Shown here: piece after piece, positions 18,320 through 26,604 of the stretch
How positions within the stretch are numbered: the first letter of the stretch is position 1
How the letters are laid out: every line of letters starts with the position of its first letter
DNA from: CAZOHG01 sp964579725
GTDB taxonomy: Bacteria > Zhuqueibacterota > JdFR-76 > BMS3Abin05
NCBI GenBank assembly: GCA_964579725.1
Contig: CAZOHG010000004.1
Location: forward strand, 43,481 to 107,480
DNA length: 64,000 bases
Direction of reading: 5' to 3'
The notes under the pieces: generated by a model
What the model saw: only the letters and a program-made list of their open reading frames with translations
The model's database searches: none
What the model was told of the DNA's origin: nothing
Position numbers and translations under genes: made by a program

Positions 18320-19054
18320 TTACGCGCCGAGGCCGGGTGCCTTAAAAATCGACCGCAAGAGAATGGAAAAAACTACCCAAAGCGCCCACAAGCCGAAAAC
18401 AACCGTCGCCGATTTTTTCTGCGAGAATTTATAAATGACGGTAAATCCAACGGTCATTAACACCAACTGCCACAAAATAAAAATGTCAAACGACGACAAA
18501 ATCTTGTACAGAAGCGTACCCTTACTGTCGGGAGAAAGGAAAGCGGCCAGGCTGGTTTGAACCGCAATGGTTTTTTTGGCCAAAATTACGGGAACGCGCA
18601 CAATCATGGCGACAATCCCCACCGCCAGCGACGTGTACGCCCACATGCTCAGAACTTTAGTGTAGGGAACCATTCCGCCCAGAAAAACCGACCCTACCAG
18701 ATAAAAGAAAAAAGAAGCCACGATTTGGGTCACAAAAATCATAATAAATGTGGAAATGGGCATAATAATTTTCTGGAAGGTTTCTCCCTTGGCCAGCAAT
18801 TGTTCCGCCTCGGCCTGGGAAAGATTTTTCGCAGCCATGAGATGTTCAACCTGAAGCTGGTGCATTTGAGGGAAAATCAGAATTAAGACCAGAGCGCTGA
18901 GAATGGCCACCACGGAAACCGGCAAAATCCAATCCGGCTTTTCGTCGATGGCGCGGAAGGTTTTCTCCGGGCTAAAGTACAAATGGAACCATTTTTGAAA
19001 AAACCCCTGTTTTTCCAGCTCCGTCTGCGAGTGCGTTGCGGTTACATCATCCAT
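18320..19054 (-). CDS. Yip1-family integral membrane protein
   Basis: A 244-residue membrane protein with about five hydrophobic segments. The N-terminal part (FHLYFSPEKTFRAIDEKPDW followed by a helix) is the usual start of bacterial Yip1-domain proteins, in which a short amphipathic region precedes the membrane bundle. The function of bacterial Yip1 proteins is not established. It is the first gene of the efflux operon, 50 bases upstream of tolC, which suggests a role in the assembly or regulation of the pump, or in envelope homeostasis. GGAGG about 8 bases upstream supports the start at 19054. Confidence 0.75.
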   Translation of the reverse strand: MDDVTATHSQTELEKQGFFQKWFHLYFSPEKTFRAIDEKPDWILPVSVVAILSALVLILIFPQMHQLQVEHLMAAKNLSQAEAEQLLAKGETFQKIIMPISTFIMIFVTQIVASFFFYLVGSVFLGGMVPYTKVLSMWAYTSLAVGIVAMIVRVPVILAKKTIAVQTSLAAFLSPDSKGTLLYKILSSFDIFILWQLVLMTVGFTVIYKFSQKKSATVVFGLWALWVVFSILLRSIFKAPGLGA

Positions 19055-19411
19055 TGGGCTTCCTCCTTTTTGTTCTTAGAATAATGGACGTAAAATGGGT
19101 AGAAATGTTTCTATTAAATCCGGCGAGGGACTTCATTTTTTACAAATGGGCAGCCAAAATGTTCACATTTTCGAATCGAGAATTCCATTCAATGAAGACT
19201 CAACTCGATCTCGTTTTAACCGCTTGCCATTTTGGGGGCAAGGATTTCATCCATTTCGAAGTCCGGGCGATTCAAATCTTTTGACCGCCTCCGGACTCAG
19301 AGCTTTTCGCGCTTCCTCCAAAGGCGGGCGGGGGTAGCCTCTTGGGAAAAATTTGAGGCAAGCAGCGAAAGGGGAAATCGGTTCCCCCCGGCCCTGTTTC
19401 GGCTTCGCTGG
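19055..19411. other. Intergenic region between ptsI and the efflux operon
   Basis: 357 bases between two - strand units. It should contain the end of the PTS transcript and the promoter of the efflux operon, but I could not point to a convincing hairpin with a T-run or to clear -35/-10 boxes. Short + strand frames here do not resemble known proteins. Confidence 0.4.
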
Positions 19412-21193
19412 CTAAATCGGGCTAAAAAATTCGGAATGGAGGCGCTTGCGCAAAAAACGGCGTAAGTATTTTTGGATTTTGCCGGCGGAATCGTAGGTGA
19501 GAGCACGACGCGCCAGTTTTTCCGCTTCCGAAAATCGAATGCTTCGAATCACGCGTTTGACCTCCGACAAAAAGGGCAGCGTCACACTGAGTTCATCCAA
19601 ACCGAGTCCGATTAGCAGAGGGATTGCCAGCGGATCACTGGCCATTTCGCCGCACATACCCACCCAAACGCCGGCCCGATGTCCGCCTTTGACCGTTTCA
19701 TGAATAAGACGAACAACGGCAGGATGAAACACGGTGTACAGCGAAGCTATTTTCTCATTTCCACGGTCTACGGCCAGGGTGTACTGAACGAGATCGTTGG
19801 TTCCGATGCTCAGGAAATCCACTTCACGGGCAAATTCGTGTGCCATCATGGCCGCTGCCGGCACTTCAATCATGATTCCCACGGGAATATTTTCGTCGAA
19901 GGGAACCTTTTCCCGGCGCAATTCCTCTTTGGCTTCTTCCAAAAGGGCGCGGGCGCGGCGAATTTCTTCAATAGAAGTCACCATTGGAAACATGATTTTC
20001 ACATTGCCCATTTTGCTGGCTCGCAAAATAGCGCGCAGTTGAACCTTGAAGATGTCGGGTAAATCGAGGCAAATTCGAATGGAACGCCATCCCAAAAAGG
20101 GGTTGTGCTCCCGATATTCGGCTCCGTCCAAAAGCAGGCGGTCTCCTCCCAAATCGAAAGTTCGAAGAATCACCGTTTGGGGGTACAATTTTTCGGCCAC
20201 GGCCTGGTATTCAGCCACCTGTTCTTCCTCGGAAGGGAAGGCGCTACGTTTCAGATAAAGATACTCCGTCCGGTACAAGCCCACGCCGCGCGCCCCGTGT
20301 GTTAGCACAGATTCTACTTCCTCGGGGAATTCAATGTTAGCGGAAAGCTCAATCTCGTGGCCGTCCAGGGTGGTGGCCGCCTGGTCTTTCAGGGGAATGA
20401 GTTCCTGAAGGAAGCGCTGGTATTGTTCCTGACGCTCACGGTAGCGCTTCAACGTCCGCTCGGTTGGGCGCAGAATGACCCGCCCTGAGTTCCCGTCCAC
20501 GATAATGAGATCGCCTTCTTTGGCGTGAGCAGAGAGGAATTTCAGCCCTACCACGGCGGGTTTTTCAAAGGAACGAGCCAAAATAGAAACGTGAGAGGTT
20601 TTCCCGCCCTGGTCGATTGCCAGCCCAAGAATCAAACGGCGGTTGAGCAGTACGATTTGGGAGGGTGTCAATTGCGGCCCCACCAAAACCCCGGGCTGTT
20701 TCATGAGCGATTTGTGGCAGGCTTCTTTGCCCTGGTAATTTCGAATGACCCTGCGTTTTACATCCAAAATGTCCAGCGCCCGTTCCCGAAGATACTCATC
20801 CTTCCCTGCGTTCATTGAATCGTGAAATCCACGCATTATTTGGAAGTAAATCCAATCGGCATTTTTTCTTTCCTCTCGAATGCGCCGAATGGTTTCCTCC
20901 AAAATAATCTGGTCTTCAAGGATCATGAGGTGAGCATCGAACACCTTGGCATTTTCTTCCCCCACATTGGCGCGAGCCCGTTTCTGAATTTCGAGCAGTT
21001 CTTCCTTGGTTTTCCTCAGGGCGTTTATAAATTTTTCAATTTCAGCGTCGATTTCGTTCGGTCGCAGCTTGCGTTCTTCGACGTAGACGTCGGTTCCGTC
21101 CAGAAAAATGACCGGGCCAATCCCAATCCCCGGCGAGGCGGGAATGCCCACGAAAATCTTTTGGCCGGAAGTCTGTTTGGATGCAGGACTCAT
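19412..21193 (-). CDS. ptsI: PTS enzyme I (phosphoenolpyruvate-protein phosphotransferase)
   Basis: Transfers phosphate from phosphoenolpyruvate to HPr in the cytoplasm. The phospho-accepting His201 lies in GGKTSHVSILARS. The PEP-binding barrel carries GVGLYRTEYLYL, the block ILRTFDLGGDR and the C-terminal active-site Cys in GMCGEMASDP. At 593 aa it is slightly longer than the common 570-575, due to short tails at both ends. Its ATG overlaps the HPr stop by one base (TAATG-like junction), indicating translational coupling. It is the last gene of the IIC-IID-HPr-EI operon. Confidence 0.97.
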   Translation of the reverse strand: MSPASKQTSGQKIFVGIPASPGIGIGPVIFLDGTDVYVEERKLRPNEIDAEIEKFINALRKTKEELLEIQKRARANVGEENAKVFDAHLMILEDQIILEETIRRIREERKNADWIYFQIMRGFHDSMNAGKDEYLRERALDILDVKRRVIRNYQGKEACHKSLMKQPGVLVGPQLTPSQIVLLNRRLILGLAIDQGGKTSHVSILARSFEKPAVVGLKFLSAHAKEGDLIIVDGNSGRVILRPTERTLKRYRERQEQYQRFLQELIPLKDQAATTLDGHEIELSANIEFPEEVESVLTHGARGVGLYRTEYLYLKRSAFPSEEEQVAEYQAVAEKLYPQTVILRTFDLGGDRLLLDGAEYREHNPFLGWRSIRICLDLPDIFKVQLRAILRASKMGNVKIMFPMVTSIEEIRRARALLEEAKEELRREKVPFDENIPVGIMIEVPAAAMMAHEFAREVDFLSIGTNDLVQYTLAVDRGNEKIASLYTVFHPAVVRLIHETVKGGHRAGVWVGMCGEMASDPLAIPLLIGLGLDELSVTLPFLSEVKRVIRSIRFSEAEKLARRALTYDSAGKIQKYLRRFLRKRLHSEFFSPI

Positions 21194-21459
21194 TAATCCT
21201 CGTCAAATTTGTTTTCAAACAATTTTGCCAGGGCTTCAACCGCTTTTTCTTCGTCCTCTCCCTCGGCCCGAATGGTGATCTGGCTGCCCATTTCGGCCGC
21301 CAGCATCATGACCCCCATAATACTTTTACCGTTCACTTCAAGTCCGTCTTTGATTAATTTCACATCCGATTTAAATTTGGCTGCCGTTCGCACCAAAAGA
21401 GCCGCCGGACGCGCGTGCAACCCCAATTTGTTCTGAATTGTCACAATCTTCTCAGTCAT
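21193..21459 (-). CDS. ptsH: HPr phosphocarrier protein
   Basis: Small PTS phosphocarrier. With ATG 21459 as start, the phosphorylated histidine of GLHARPA falls exactly at position 15 and the regulatory serine of NGKSIMG at position 46, the canonical numbering. This supports that start over an in-frame TTG at 21475-21477. Presence of Ser46 leaves room for HPr kinase control, though no hprK is in this window. The length is 88 aa. It lies 14 bases downstream of the IID gene and overlaps ptsI by one base. Confidence 0.96.
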   Translation of the reverse strand: MTEKIVTIQNKLGLHARPAALLVRTAAKFKSDVKLIKDGLEVNGKSIMGVMMLAAEMGSQITIRAEGEDEEKAVEALAKLFENKFDED

Positions 21460-21473
21460 TTCCAACCTGTACG

Positions 21474-22223
21474 TCAAAAACCCCTCTTCAACTGACTTAA
21501 GAACAGCACAATCAACACCAAAACCAAACTCCAGAAAAAGGAAAATCCTTTCCGCATCAGGAGGTAGCTACCCGCACCGGCTACTAAAAAAATGAGCGAA
21601 TAATGCCAATTAGCCAGGCCGGGCTGAATCAGAATAAAACCGGCTAAAATTCCCAGTGTCAAAACGGCTATTTTTTCTAACCATTCAAAATAGCGGGTGT
21701 AGCGCCGCACCGAAATTTCGCGCACAATGTCAAATCCCATTTTGTACCCCCGGAAAACACCGTGGTAGCGCATGTACACGTGGGGGATATTGTACAAAAC
21801 GAACATCACAGCAGGGCCGGCCACTCCGTACAAAAGTGTCAACAACACCCCGAGGGTGGCAGCCAAAGGTTTAAACACCCCCCAAAAGAGCCGATCCCCA
21901 ATGGCCCCCAGAGGGCCGGAAAGGCGACGCTTAAATTTCTCAATCGGGGTAAAATCTTCCCATTTTTCAACCGCGGCTTTTTCTTCCAAACGAGCCACAG
22001 CCCCCAGGGCGTAGGAGGAAAAATAAGGATGCGCATTAAAATAATCCAAATGGCGTTTGAGAAAAAGACGCCGCTTTTGGGGATCATGGTACAGACGGTT
22101 GAGAATGGGCAATATACAATAGGCAAAGCCCAAATTCAACATGCGCTCGTAATTCCACGAACCCTGAATATAGAGCGACCGCCAGACAATGCGCAGCAGG
22201 TCGATTTTTCTTAAACGCCGCAT
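21474..22223 (-). CDS. PTS mannose-family component IID
   Basis: Integral membrane component of a mannose/sorbose-family PTS permease. The core motif GPLGAIGDRLFWGVFKPLAA is characteristic of IID, preceded by a cytoplasmic N-terminal half containing SWNYERMLNLGFAYCILP and FFNAHPYFSSY-like text (FNAHPYFSSYALG). The C-terminal third has several hydrophobic segments. The length of 249 aa is slightly below the usual 270-280. It starts 4 bases after the IIC stop. Confidence 0.9.
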   Translation of the reverse strand: MRRLRKIDLLRIVWRSLYIQGSWNYERMLNLGFAYCILPILNRLYHDPQKRRLFLKRHLDYFNAHPYFSSYALGAVARLEEKAAVEKWEDFTPIEKFKRRLSGPLGAIGDRLFWGVFKPLAATLGVLLTLLYGVAGPAVMFVLYNIPHVYMRYHGVFRGYKMGFDIVREISVRRYTRYFEWLEKIAVLTLGILAGFILIQPGLANWHYSLIFLVAGAGSYLLMRKGFSFFWSLVLVLIVLFLSQLKRGF

Positions 22224-22227
22224 GCCG

Positions 22228-22920
22228 TTACCCCGCTAACAGGGACAACAAAATGCCCGCTAAAATACCCAGAACCAAGTAAAAACGATTTTTCTGGCTG
22301 GTAACCAAAAATCCCACGGCCCCGATTCCCAATCCCAAAAAGGCGAATTTCACCGACCCCAGGGTGAGCGGAAACCAGGATTCTCCCAATTGAGTTAATT
22401 TCGGCAAAAACAGCGCCCCCACGGAAACGGCCAAAGCCGTCCAAAGTGCTCCGTGAAAAAAGGCGTGAAAAATCCCCAGACGATGCATCCAAGCCACACC
22501 GCTCGGGCTGTTTTTTTCGGCAAATCGGTCAGCCCAGCGCGCCAGGATTTCATTGTTTCGCCTCATAAGAACAATCGTAAAACCAATCAGTTGCGCCACG
22601 AAAAAGGCATACAGGATTCCCCACAGCAAAAGCCAGGGACGGCCCATAGCCCCTGGAGCATCGATCCACAAGATGCTTCCCAATCCGGCCAGGGAGCCCA
22701 GATTCCCTTCAGGAAATTTGGCTCCCCCCACCGGGACATCTTTCAGCCAAATGAGTTCCATTAAGACACCAAAGAGCATTCCGAACGGGATGTTTCCAAA
22801 TATCCAACCCAAAACGGTGCTGCTGATCAAGGGATGCGCCAGCAGAACTTGCCATGCGGCTGTGGTGTCCAATCCCACAAACCCGCCGGCAAAAAATAGG
22901 ATCAGCAATTTTTCAAGCAT
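22228..22920 (-). CDS. PTS mannose/sorbose-family component IIC
   Basis: Membrane component that forms the substrate channel together with IID. Sequence features include GWIFGNIPFGMLFGVLMELI, the DVPVGGAKFPEGN loop typical of IIC (family consensus VGAAIPPD-like region), and seven or so hydrophobic segments. At 230 aa it is a little shorter than the common 260. First gene of the PTS operon; a promoter lies 116 bases upstream. No IIA or IIB gene is nearby, so the phosphoryl-transfer chain to this permease is incomplete in the window. Confidence 0.85.
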   Translation of the reverse strand: MLEKLLILFFAGGFVGLDTTAAWQVLLAHPLISSTVLGWIFGNIPFGMLFGVLMELIWLKDVPVGGAKFPEGNLGSLAGLGSILWIDAPGAMGRPWLLLWGILYAFFVAQLIGFTIVLMRRNNEILARWADRFAEKNSPSGVAWMHRLGIFHAFFHGALWTALAVSVGALFLPKLTQLGESWFPLTLGSVKFAFLGLGIGAVGFLVTSQKNRFYLVLGILAGILLSLLAG

Positions 22921-23035
22921 TCTGCTCCAGGCCTTTTTAGTCGACGGCGATTTTTCGAGAGCCGCTTAATTCCACGCTCAAACGCTACCGGTCACTTGTG
23001 TCCCAAATGGTATGTCGGCCGAACTGAATTAACCT

Positions 23036-23064
23036 ATAATAAAAAAATTTAGTTAGAATGTCAA
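23036..23064 (-). promoter_or_regulatory. Sigma70-type promoter of the PTS operon
   Basis: On the - strand TTGACA (23064-23059) and TATTAT (23041-23036) are separated by exactly 17 bases, with an AT-rich spacer. The -35 box is a perfect consensus match and the -10 box has one mismatch. Transcription would start near 23029, giving a leader of roughly 110 bases before the IIC start codon. Confidence 0.7.
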
Positions 23065-23175
23065 GAAAAATTGCCCAAGCACAGAAGTGGTAAGAACGGT
23101 AGGTGCAAAACCCGCAGAATCTTTCAAAAAAATCGGCCGGAGAGACCCAAAAAGCGAAGAAAAGACCGTGGACAT

Positions 23176-24168
23176 TCAGGAATTGCGATGAGAAACCAGA
23201 TCCAAAAAGGCAACGAGATCAGCTTTGCCGTCGGAATCGGGCAAAGTGGCAAGATGTTCTCGGGCGGTGTCCACGTGTTTCTGTACCAGCTTTTGGGCAG
23301 CCTTTAGGGTTCCAGTTCGTTCAAAAATTTCTTGTACGCGTCGCACATCGGCGTGGGTGATGTTTTTCTGGTTAAAAATAGTGTGAATCGCTTTGGCATC
23401 GGCCGGGGTGCCCGCCTCCAGGGCGTGAATCAGAAGAAAGGTTTTCTTCCGCTGTACAATGTCGCTACCCCAGTCCTTGCCCAGCGTTTTTTCGTCCGCG
23501 ACGATATCTAACAAATCGTCCTGAATTTGAAAAGCCATGCCCATATTCAACCCGTAGGCGTGGAGATTTTGGATTTGCTCGGGTGCTCCGTTTCCGAAAA
23601 TAGCCCCAATCTGGGTACACAACGCAATGAGAACGGCTGTCTTTTTTCGGATCATGGTAAAATAGTCGTCGAGCGTCACATCCCAGCGATTTTCGAACTC
23701 CTTGTCCAGGGCCTGTCCCTCGCAGAGTTCAAGCAGGGCATCTGAAAAATTGCGACCGATCTCGGCAATTCTGGGGTGATTGCAGCTCATTAAATAACGG
23801 TAGGAAAGGGCCACCAATCCGTCCCCCGACAAAATGGCGACGTTGACGTCCCATTTTTTGTGAATGGTTTCCTGCCCGCGCCGGGTGTCGTCCTGGTCCA
23901 TGACGTCATCGTGGATAAGCGTAAAATTGTGCAGCATTTCCACCGCCACGGCAGCGTCCAGACATTTGGTTGGGTCTCCTCCTACCGCTTTGCAGGAGAG
24001 AAGCAACAAAATGGGGCGCAGGCGCTTGCCCCCGGCACGCAAAATATACCGCATGGGTTCGTAAAGCGTTTGGGGGTTCGGTTTACTCAAAATCTCTTGA
24101 ATCCGACCGTCAATTTCGCTTTTTAGGTGTTCGAGTTTTTCGTTCAAGTTTCCCAAAGCCGTTTCCAA
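23176..24168 (-). CDS. Polyprenyl diphosphate synthase (trans-isoprenyl type)
   Basis: Condenses isopentenyl diphosphate with allylic diphosphates to make C15-C40 or longer prenyl chains for quinones or lipid carriers. Both aspartate-rich motifs are present: LIHDDVMDQDDTRRG (first) and MAFQIQDDLLD (second), together with GGKRLRP near the N-terminus. The frame is open further upstream to 24291, inside the preceding permease gene, but the residues there look non-family. TTG 24168 (330 aa) or TTG 24147 (323 aa) gives the usual family size; neither has a strong ribosome-binding site. An ATG overlapping the upstream stop at 24197 is out of frame. Chain length cannot be read with confidence. Confidence 0.88.
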   Translation of the reverse strand: METALGNLNEKLEHLKSEIDGRIQEILSKPNPQTLYEPMRYILRAGGKRLRPILLLLSCKAVGGDPTKCLDAAVAVEMLHNFTLIHDDVMDQDDTRRGQETIHKKWDVNVAILSGDGLVALSYRYLMSCNHPRIAEIGRNFSDALLELCEGQALDKEFENRWDVTLDDYFTMIRKKTAVLIALCTQIGAIFGNGAPEQIQNLHAYGLNMGMAFQIQDDLLDIVADEKTLGKDWGSDIVQRKKTFLLIHALEAGTPADAKAIHTIFNQKNITHADVRRVQEIFERTGTLKAAQKLVQKHVDTAREHLATLPDSDGKADLVAFLDLVSHRNS

Positions 24169-24196
24169 CGTTGTTTGGCCTGTTGTGCCATTTTTG

Positions 24197-25417
24197 TCAT
24201 TCGTAACGAAGGGCTTCGATCGGGTGCAGCTTCGCCGCTTTAAATGCGGGGAAAATGCCGAAAAACAACCCCACAAGCGACGAAAATCCAATACCGACCA
24301 AAACCGCCCACACCGGAACCGCCGAAGGCAGTTTCAGCACCAGTCCTAAAATTTTTCCGCCTACGACGCCGAAAATCACCCCTAAAATACCACCAACTTC
24401 GCTTAAAATCACAGCTTCAACCACAAACTGCCATAAAATGTCCCGACGTTTGGCTCCCAAAGCCTTGCGGATGCCGATTTCGCGCGTGCGTTCGGTAACC
24501 GAAACCAGCATGATATTCATAATCCCAATGCCACCCACAATCAGCGACATGGCCGCAATGGCCGTTGCCACAATGGAAATGTAGCCGCTAATCCTTCCCC
24601 AGGTTTCTAAAAGTGATTCCCGGGTCACAATTTCGAAATCGTTGGGTTTTCCAGGGGGTACCCTTCGAACCGCTCGCAAAATACCGGTAATTTCGTCAAT
24701 AGCGGGGGCGATTAACTCCGGCCGTTCCGCCTGAAGGGCAATGTCAATCGAACGCCGGCTGCCAAAATACTTGAAAAACGTTGTTACTGGAATAAACACA
24801 ACGTTGTCCGAACTAAAACCGAAAAACCGCCCCTTTTCTTCAAAAACCCCCAACACGCGCATTTTGTGGCCGTTGATTAACACCTGCTTCCCCACCGGGT
24901 CCTCAAAGGGGAAGAGCTTGTCGACAATGTCCATTCCCAAAATGCAGACGTCTCGCGTACTTTTGACGTCGCTTCGGGTAATAAAGCGTCCCTCTTTAAT
25001 ATTGTACCCGTTGACAATCGCCCAAAATGCGTTTCCACCGTACGCCACAACAGAGGGATTGGTGTGTTTCCCCTTGAATTTTACCGTAATCCCAAATTGA
25101 CTCAGGTAAGGGGTCAAGAATTTGACAAGCCGGGCGCGTTTCTCAATCGCATTCACTTCCCGCATCGTAATGTCCTTACGATTTCGGTAGCGTTCCATTC
25201 CCCCCACTTGAATGGCAGGGTATTTTTGTACGTAAAACGTCCCGCTACCAATCATGGAAAGCTGTTTGCCCACGCGGGCGTCGAACCCTTTAACCAGGGT
25301 TTGCATGGCAATAATTGCCAGCACACCAAAAACAATGCCAATTGTTGTTAGAATAGCCCGGACTTTGTTGGTTCGAATAGACTCCAGAGCCATCCACACG
25401 CTTTCTCGCAAATCCAT
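24197..25417 (-). CDS. MacB-like ABC transporter permease, no ATPase partner nearby
   Basis: A second mechanotransmission-type permease, clearly paralogous to the one at 13536-14762. It has an N-terminal helix (AILTTIGIVFGVLAIIAMQ), a periplasmic domain, the signature SVTERTREIGIRKALGAKRRDI and the ending HPIEALRYE. Shared blocks such as the YRNRK patch after the first helix indicate duplication. No ATPase, adaptor or TolC gene adjoins it, so it either borrows the ATPase at 14771-15505 or pairs with one elsewhere. It is followed at once by the polyprenyl synthase. GAAAGGG just upstream of ATG 25417 serves as ribosome-binding site. Confidence 0.9.
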   Translation of the reverse strand: MDLRESVWMALESIRTNKVRAILTTIGIVFGVLAIIAMQTLVKGFDARVGKQLSMIGSGTFYVQKYPAIQVGGMERYRNRKDITMREVNAIEKRARLVKFLTPYLSQFGITVKFKGKHTNPSVVAYGGNAFWAIVNGYNIKEGRFITRSDVKSTRDVCILGMDIVDKLFPFEDPVGKQVLINGHKMRVLGVFEEKGRFFGFSSDNVVFIPVTTFFKYFGSRRSIDIALQAERPELIAPAIDEITGILRAVRRVPPGKPNDFEIVTRESLLETWGRISGYISIVATAIAAMSLIVGGIGIMNIMLVSVTERTREIGIRKALGAKRRDILWQFVVEAVILSEVGGILGVIFGVVGGKILGLVLKLPSAVPVWAVLVGIGFSSLVGLFFGIFPAFKAAKLHPIEALRYE

Positions 25418-25440
25418 TGGGCACCCTTTCGAGTGAATTA

Positions 25441-25469
25441 AAAATAAGAAATTTATGTACCAGAATCAA
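25441..25469 (-). promoter_or_regulatory. Putative promoter of the second MacB-like permease
   Basis: On the - strand TTGATT (25469-25464) and TATTTT (25446-25441) are separated by 17 bases. Transcription would start about 17 bases before ATG 25417, just leaving space for the GAAAGGG ribosome-binding site. Confidence 0.4.
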
Positions 25470-25919
25470 GGAGTTCTTTTGCTCCGTTTCCGGACTTTTA
25501 TTTACTTACGGGAAAATTGCCGTTTTGCTTCAAAAAGAAAATTTCTTTTTTGAAGGGGAAAATTGGAAAGCCAAAAAGGGAACCACCAGCCGAAACGGGA
25601 TTCTTACATTCACCCAAACCTGGTTGCCGCATTTGTGGAGTAATTTTTTGCGGAAAAGCCTTCCGGTACCAAAAGGCGCCTCTGCAGACTAAAAAGCGCT
25701 AAAAAACTGGTCCCTTTTGCGGAAATGGATTCCTTTCCGCAATGGCGGAAACAAGACCCCAAAAATAAGGCTTGTTGCTTTTTTGAGGGTGGACTCAAAA
25801 CCTTTTGACTGATTTCAGGGGAAGGAAAAAACAGGCAAACTTTTGGGAGCGCGCAAACGAATCCGATATTTTTAGGGGGTGCTCCCCAACGCCGATTTTA
25901 TTCAACTTTTACCGCCTAA

Positions 25920-25947
25920 AAGCCGGAACCCCAAAAGGTCCCGGCTT
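25920..25947 (-). terminator. Rho-independent terminator after the GNAT gene
   Basis: On the - strand an 11-bp stem (AAGCCGGGACC with GGTTCCGGCTT, one G-T pair) closes a six-base loop (TTTTGG) and is followed by TTT. It starts about 20 bases beyond the stop of the acetyltransferase gene, closing that transcript. Confidence 0.65.
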
Positions 25948-25966
25948 GGGCCAAAAACTTTTCCGA

Positions 25967-26560
25967 TCAGCCCCCGTGGTCTTCCATTTCCAAAAGCATC
26001 TGATCCATTCGGTCCCACAATTTGGAAATATCCTGGGACATGACCACCAGATTGTGTTTACGGCCCTGCAAATCCTTGACGTGATCCTTGAATTCCGCCT
26101 CTTTTTGAAATCCGATGCTTTCGAACACCCGAATGGCACCTTCCTGCGTATCCATCATTTCCGCCGTTACCTTTTCAATTCCCAAGAACTGAGCCAGCAA
26201 AAAGATTTCTTTGGCCAAAATAAGACCCAGCCCCTTGTGGCGGTAGTCCGGGTCGGTCACCATTCGGATTTCGGCCACATGCCTGGACCAGCCGTGAGCG
26301 GGGCGGTGGAGCGTTGCGTCGCCTATCACCTTTTCACCGTCAAAGGCCAAAATCGGAATAATCTTATCGTAATCCAAATTTTCCGCCCAACTGTGAATAA
26401 CTTTCGGGTCGGTCACATCATCTTTGAGAAAAAGGCGGTCTTCCGGGCGCAATCGGTTGAAAAAATCGTACAAAGCCTTTTCATCCTCCTTTTTCATCGG
26501 CCGCAACGTGACGACGGTTTGATCTTTCAATTTTTTCTGCTTCGGGTAATCCTTAAACAT
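25967..26560 (-). CDS. GNAT-family acetyltransferase (possible AcuA/Pat-like protein acyltransferase)
   Basis: An acetyl-CoA dependent N-acetyltransferase. The fold signature is visible: VTLRPMKKEDEKALYDFF at the start, MVTDPDYRHKGLGLILAKE with the acetyl-CoA loop R-x-x-G-x-G, and the late GAIRVFESIGF. LRPEDRLFL resembles the GNAT domain of Pat-type protein lysine acetyltransferases. ATG 26560 is chosen over GTG 26566 because AAGGAG lies 5 bases upstream of the ATG. It follows a CBS-CBS-ACT gene after 44 bases. A role in acetylating the neighbouring acyl-CoA ligases, as AcuA does to acetyl-CoA synthetase in Bacillus, is an inference from context. Confidence 0.8.
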   Translation of the reverse strand: MFKDYPKQKKLKDQTVVTLRPMKKEDEKALYDFFNRLRPEDRLFLKDDVTDPKVIHSWAENLDYDKIIPILAFDGEKVIGDATLHRPAHGWSRHVAEIRMVTDPDYRHKGLGLILAKEIFLLAQFLGIEKVTAEMMDTQEGAIRVFESIGFQKEAEFKDHVKDLQGRKHNLVVMSQDISKLWDRMDQMLLEMEDHGG

Positions 26561-26604
26561 ACGCACTCCTTCCTTATTGGTACAATATTTCCGGTACTCC
26601 GTAA

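Larger units (their letters stand above)
25418..25966. other. Intergenic region between the GNAT gene and the second permease
   Basis: About 550 bases holding the putative promoter for the permease (25441-25469) at one end and the terminator of the acyltransferase gene (25920-25947) at the other. The middle has A- and G-rich stretches and a 62-codon - strand frame without family resemblance. I see no RNA gene. Confidence 0.5.

Noticed and set aside
19036..19337. Two short + strand frames in the gap upstream of the efflux operon
   Set aside because: They overlap each other in different frames, have no clear ribosome-binding sites and run against the surrounding operons.
24168..24200. Frameshift in the prenyl synthase gene near the permease stop
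   Set aside because: The ATG at the permease stop opens only a 19-codon frame, while the synthase frame has all family motifs downstream and enough length from TTG starts; no need for a frameshift.
25610..25798. 62-codon - strand frame in the 25418-25966 gap
   Set aside because: No family resemblance, no good ribosome-binding site and unusual composition; treated as non-coding.
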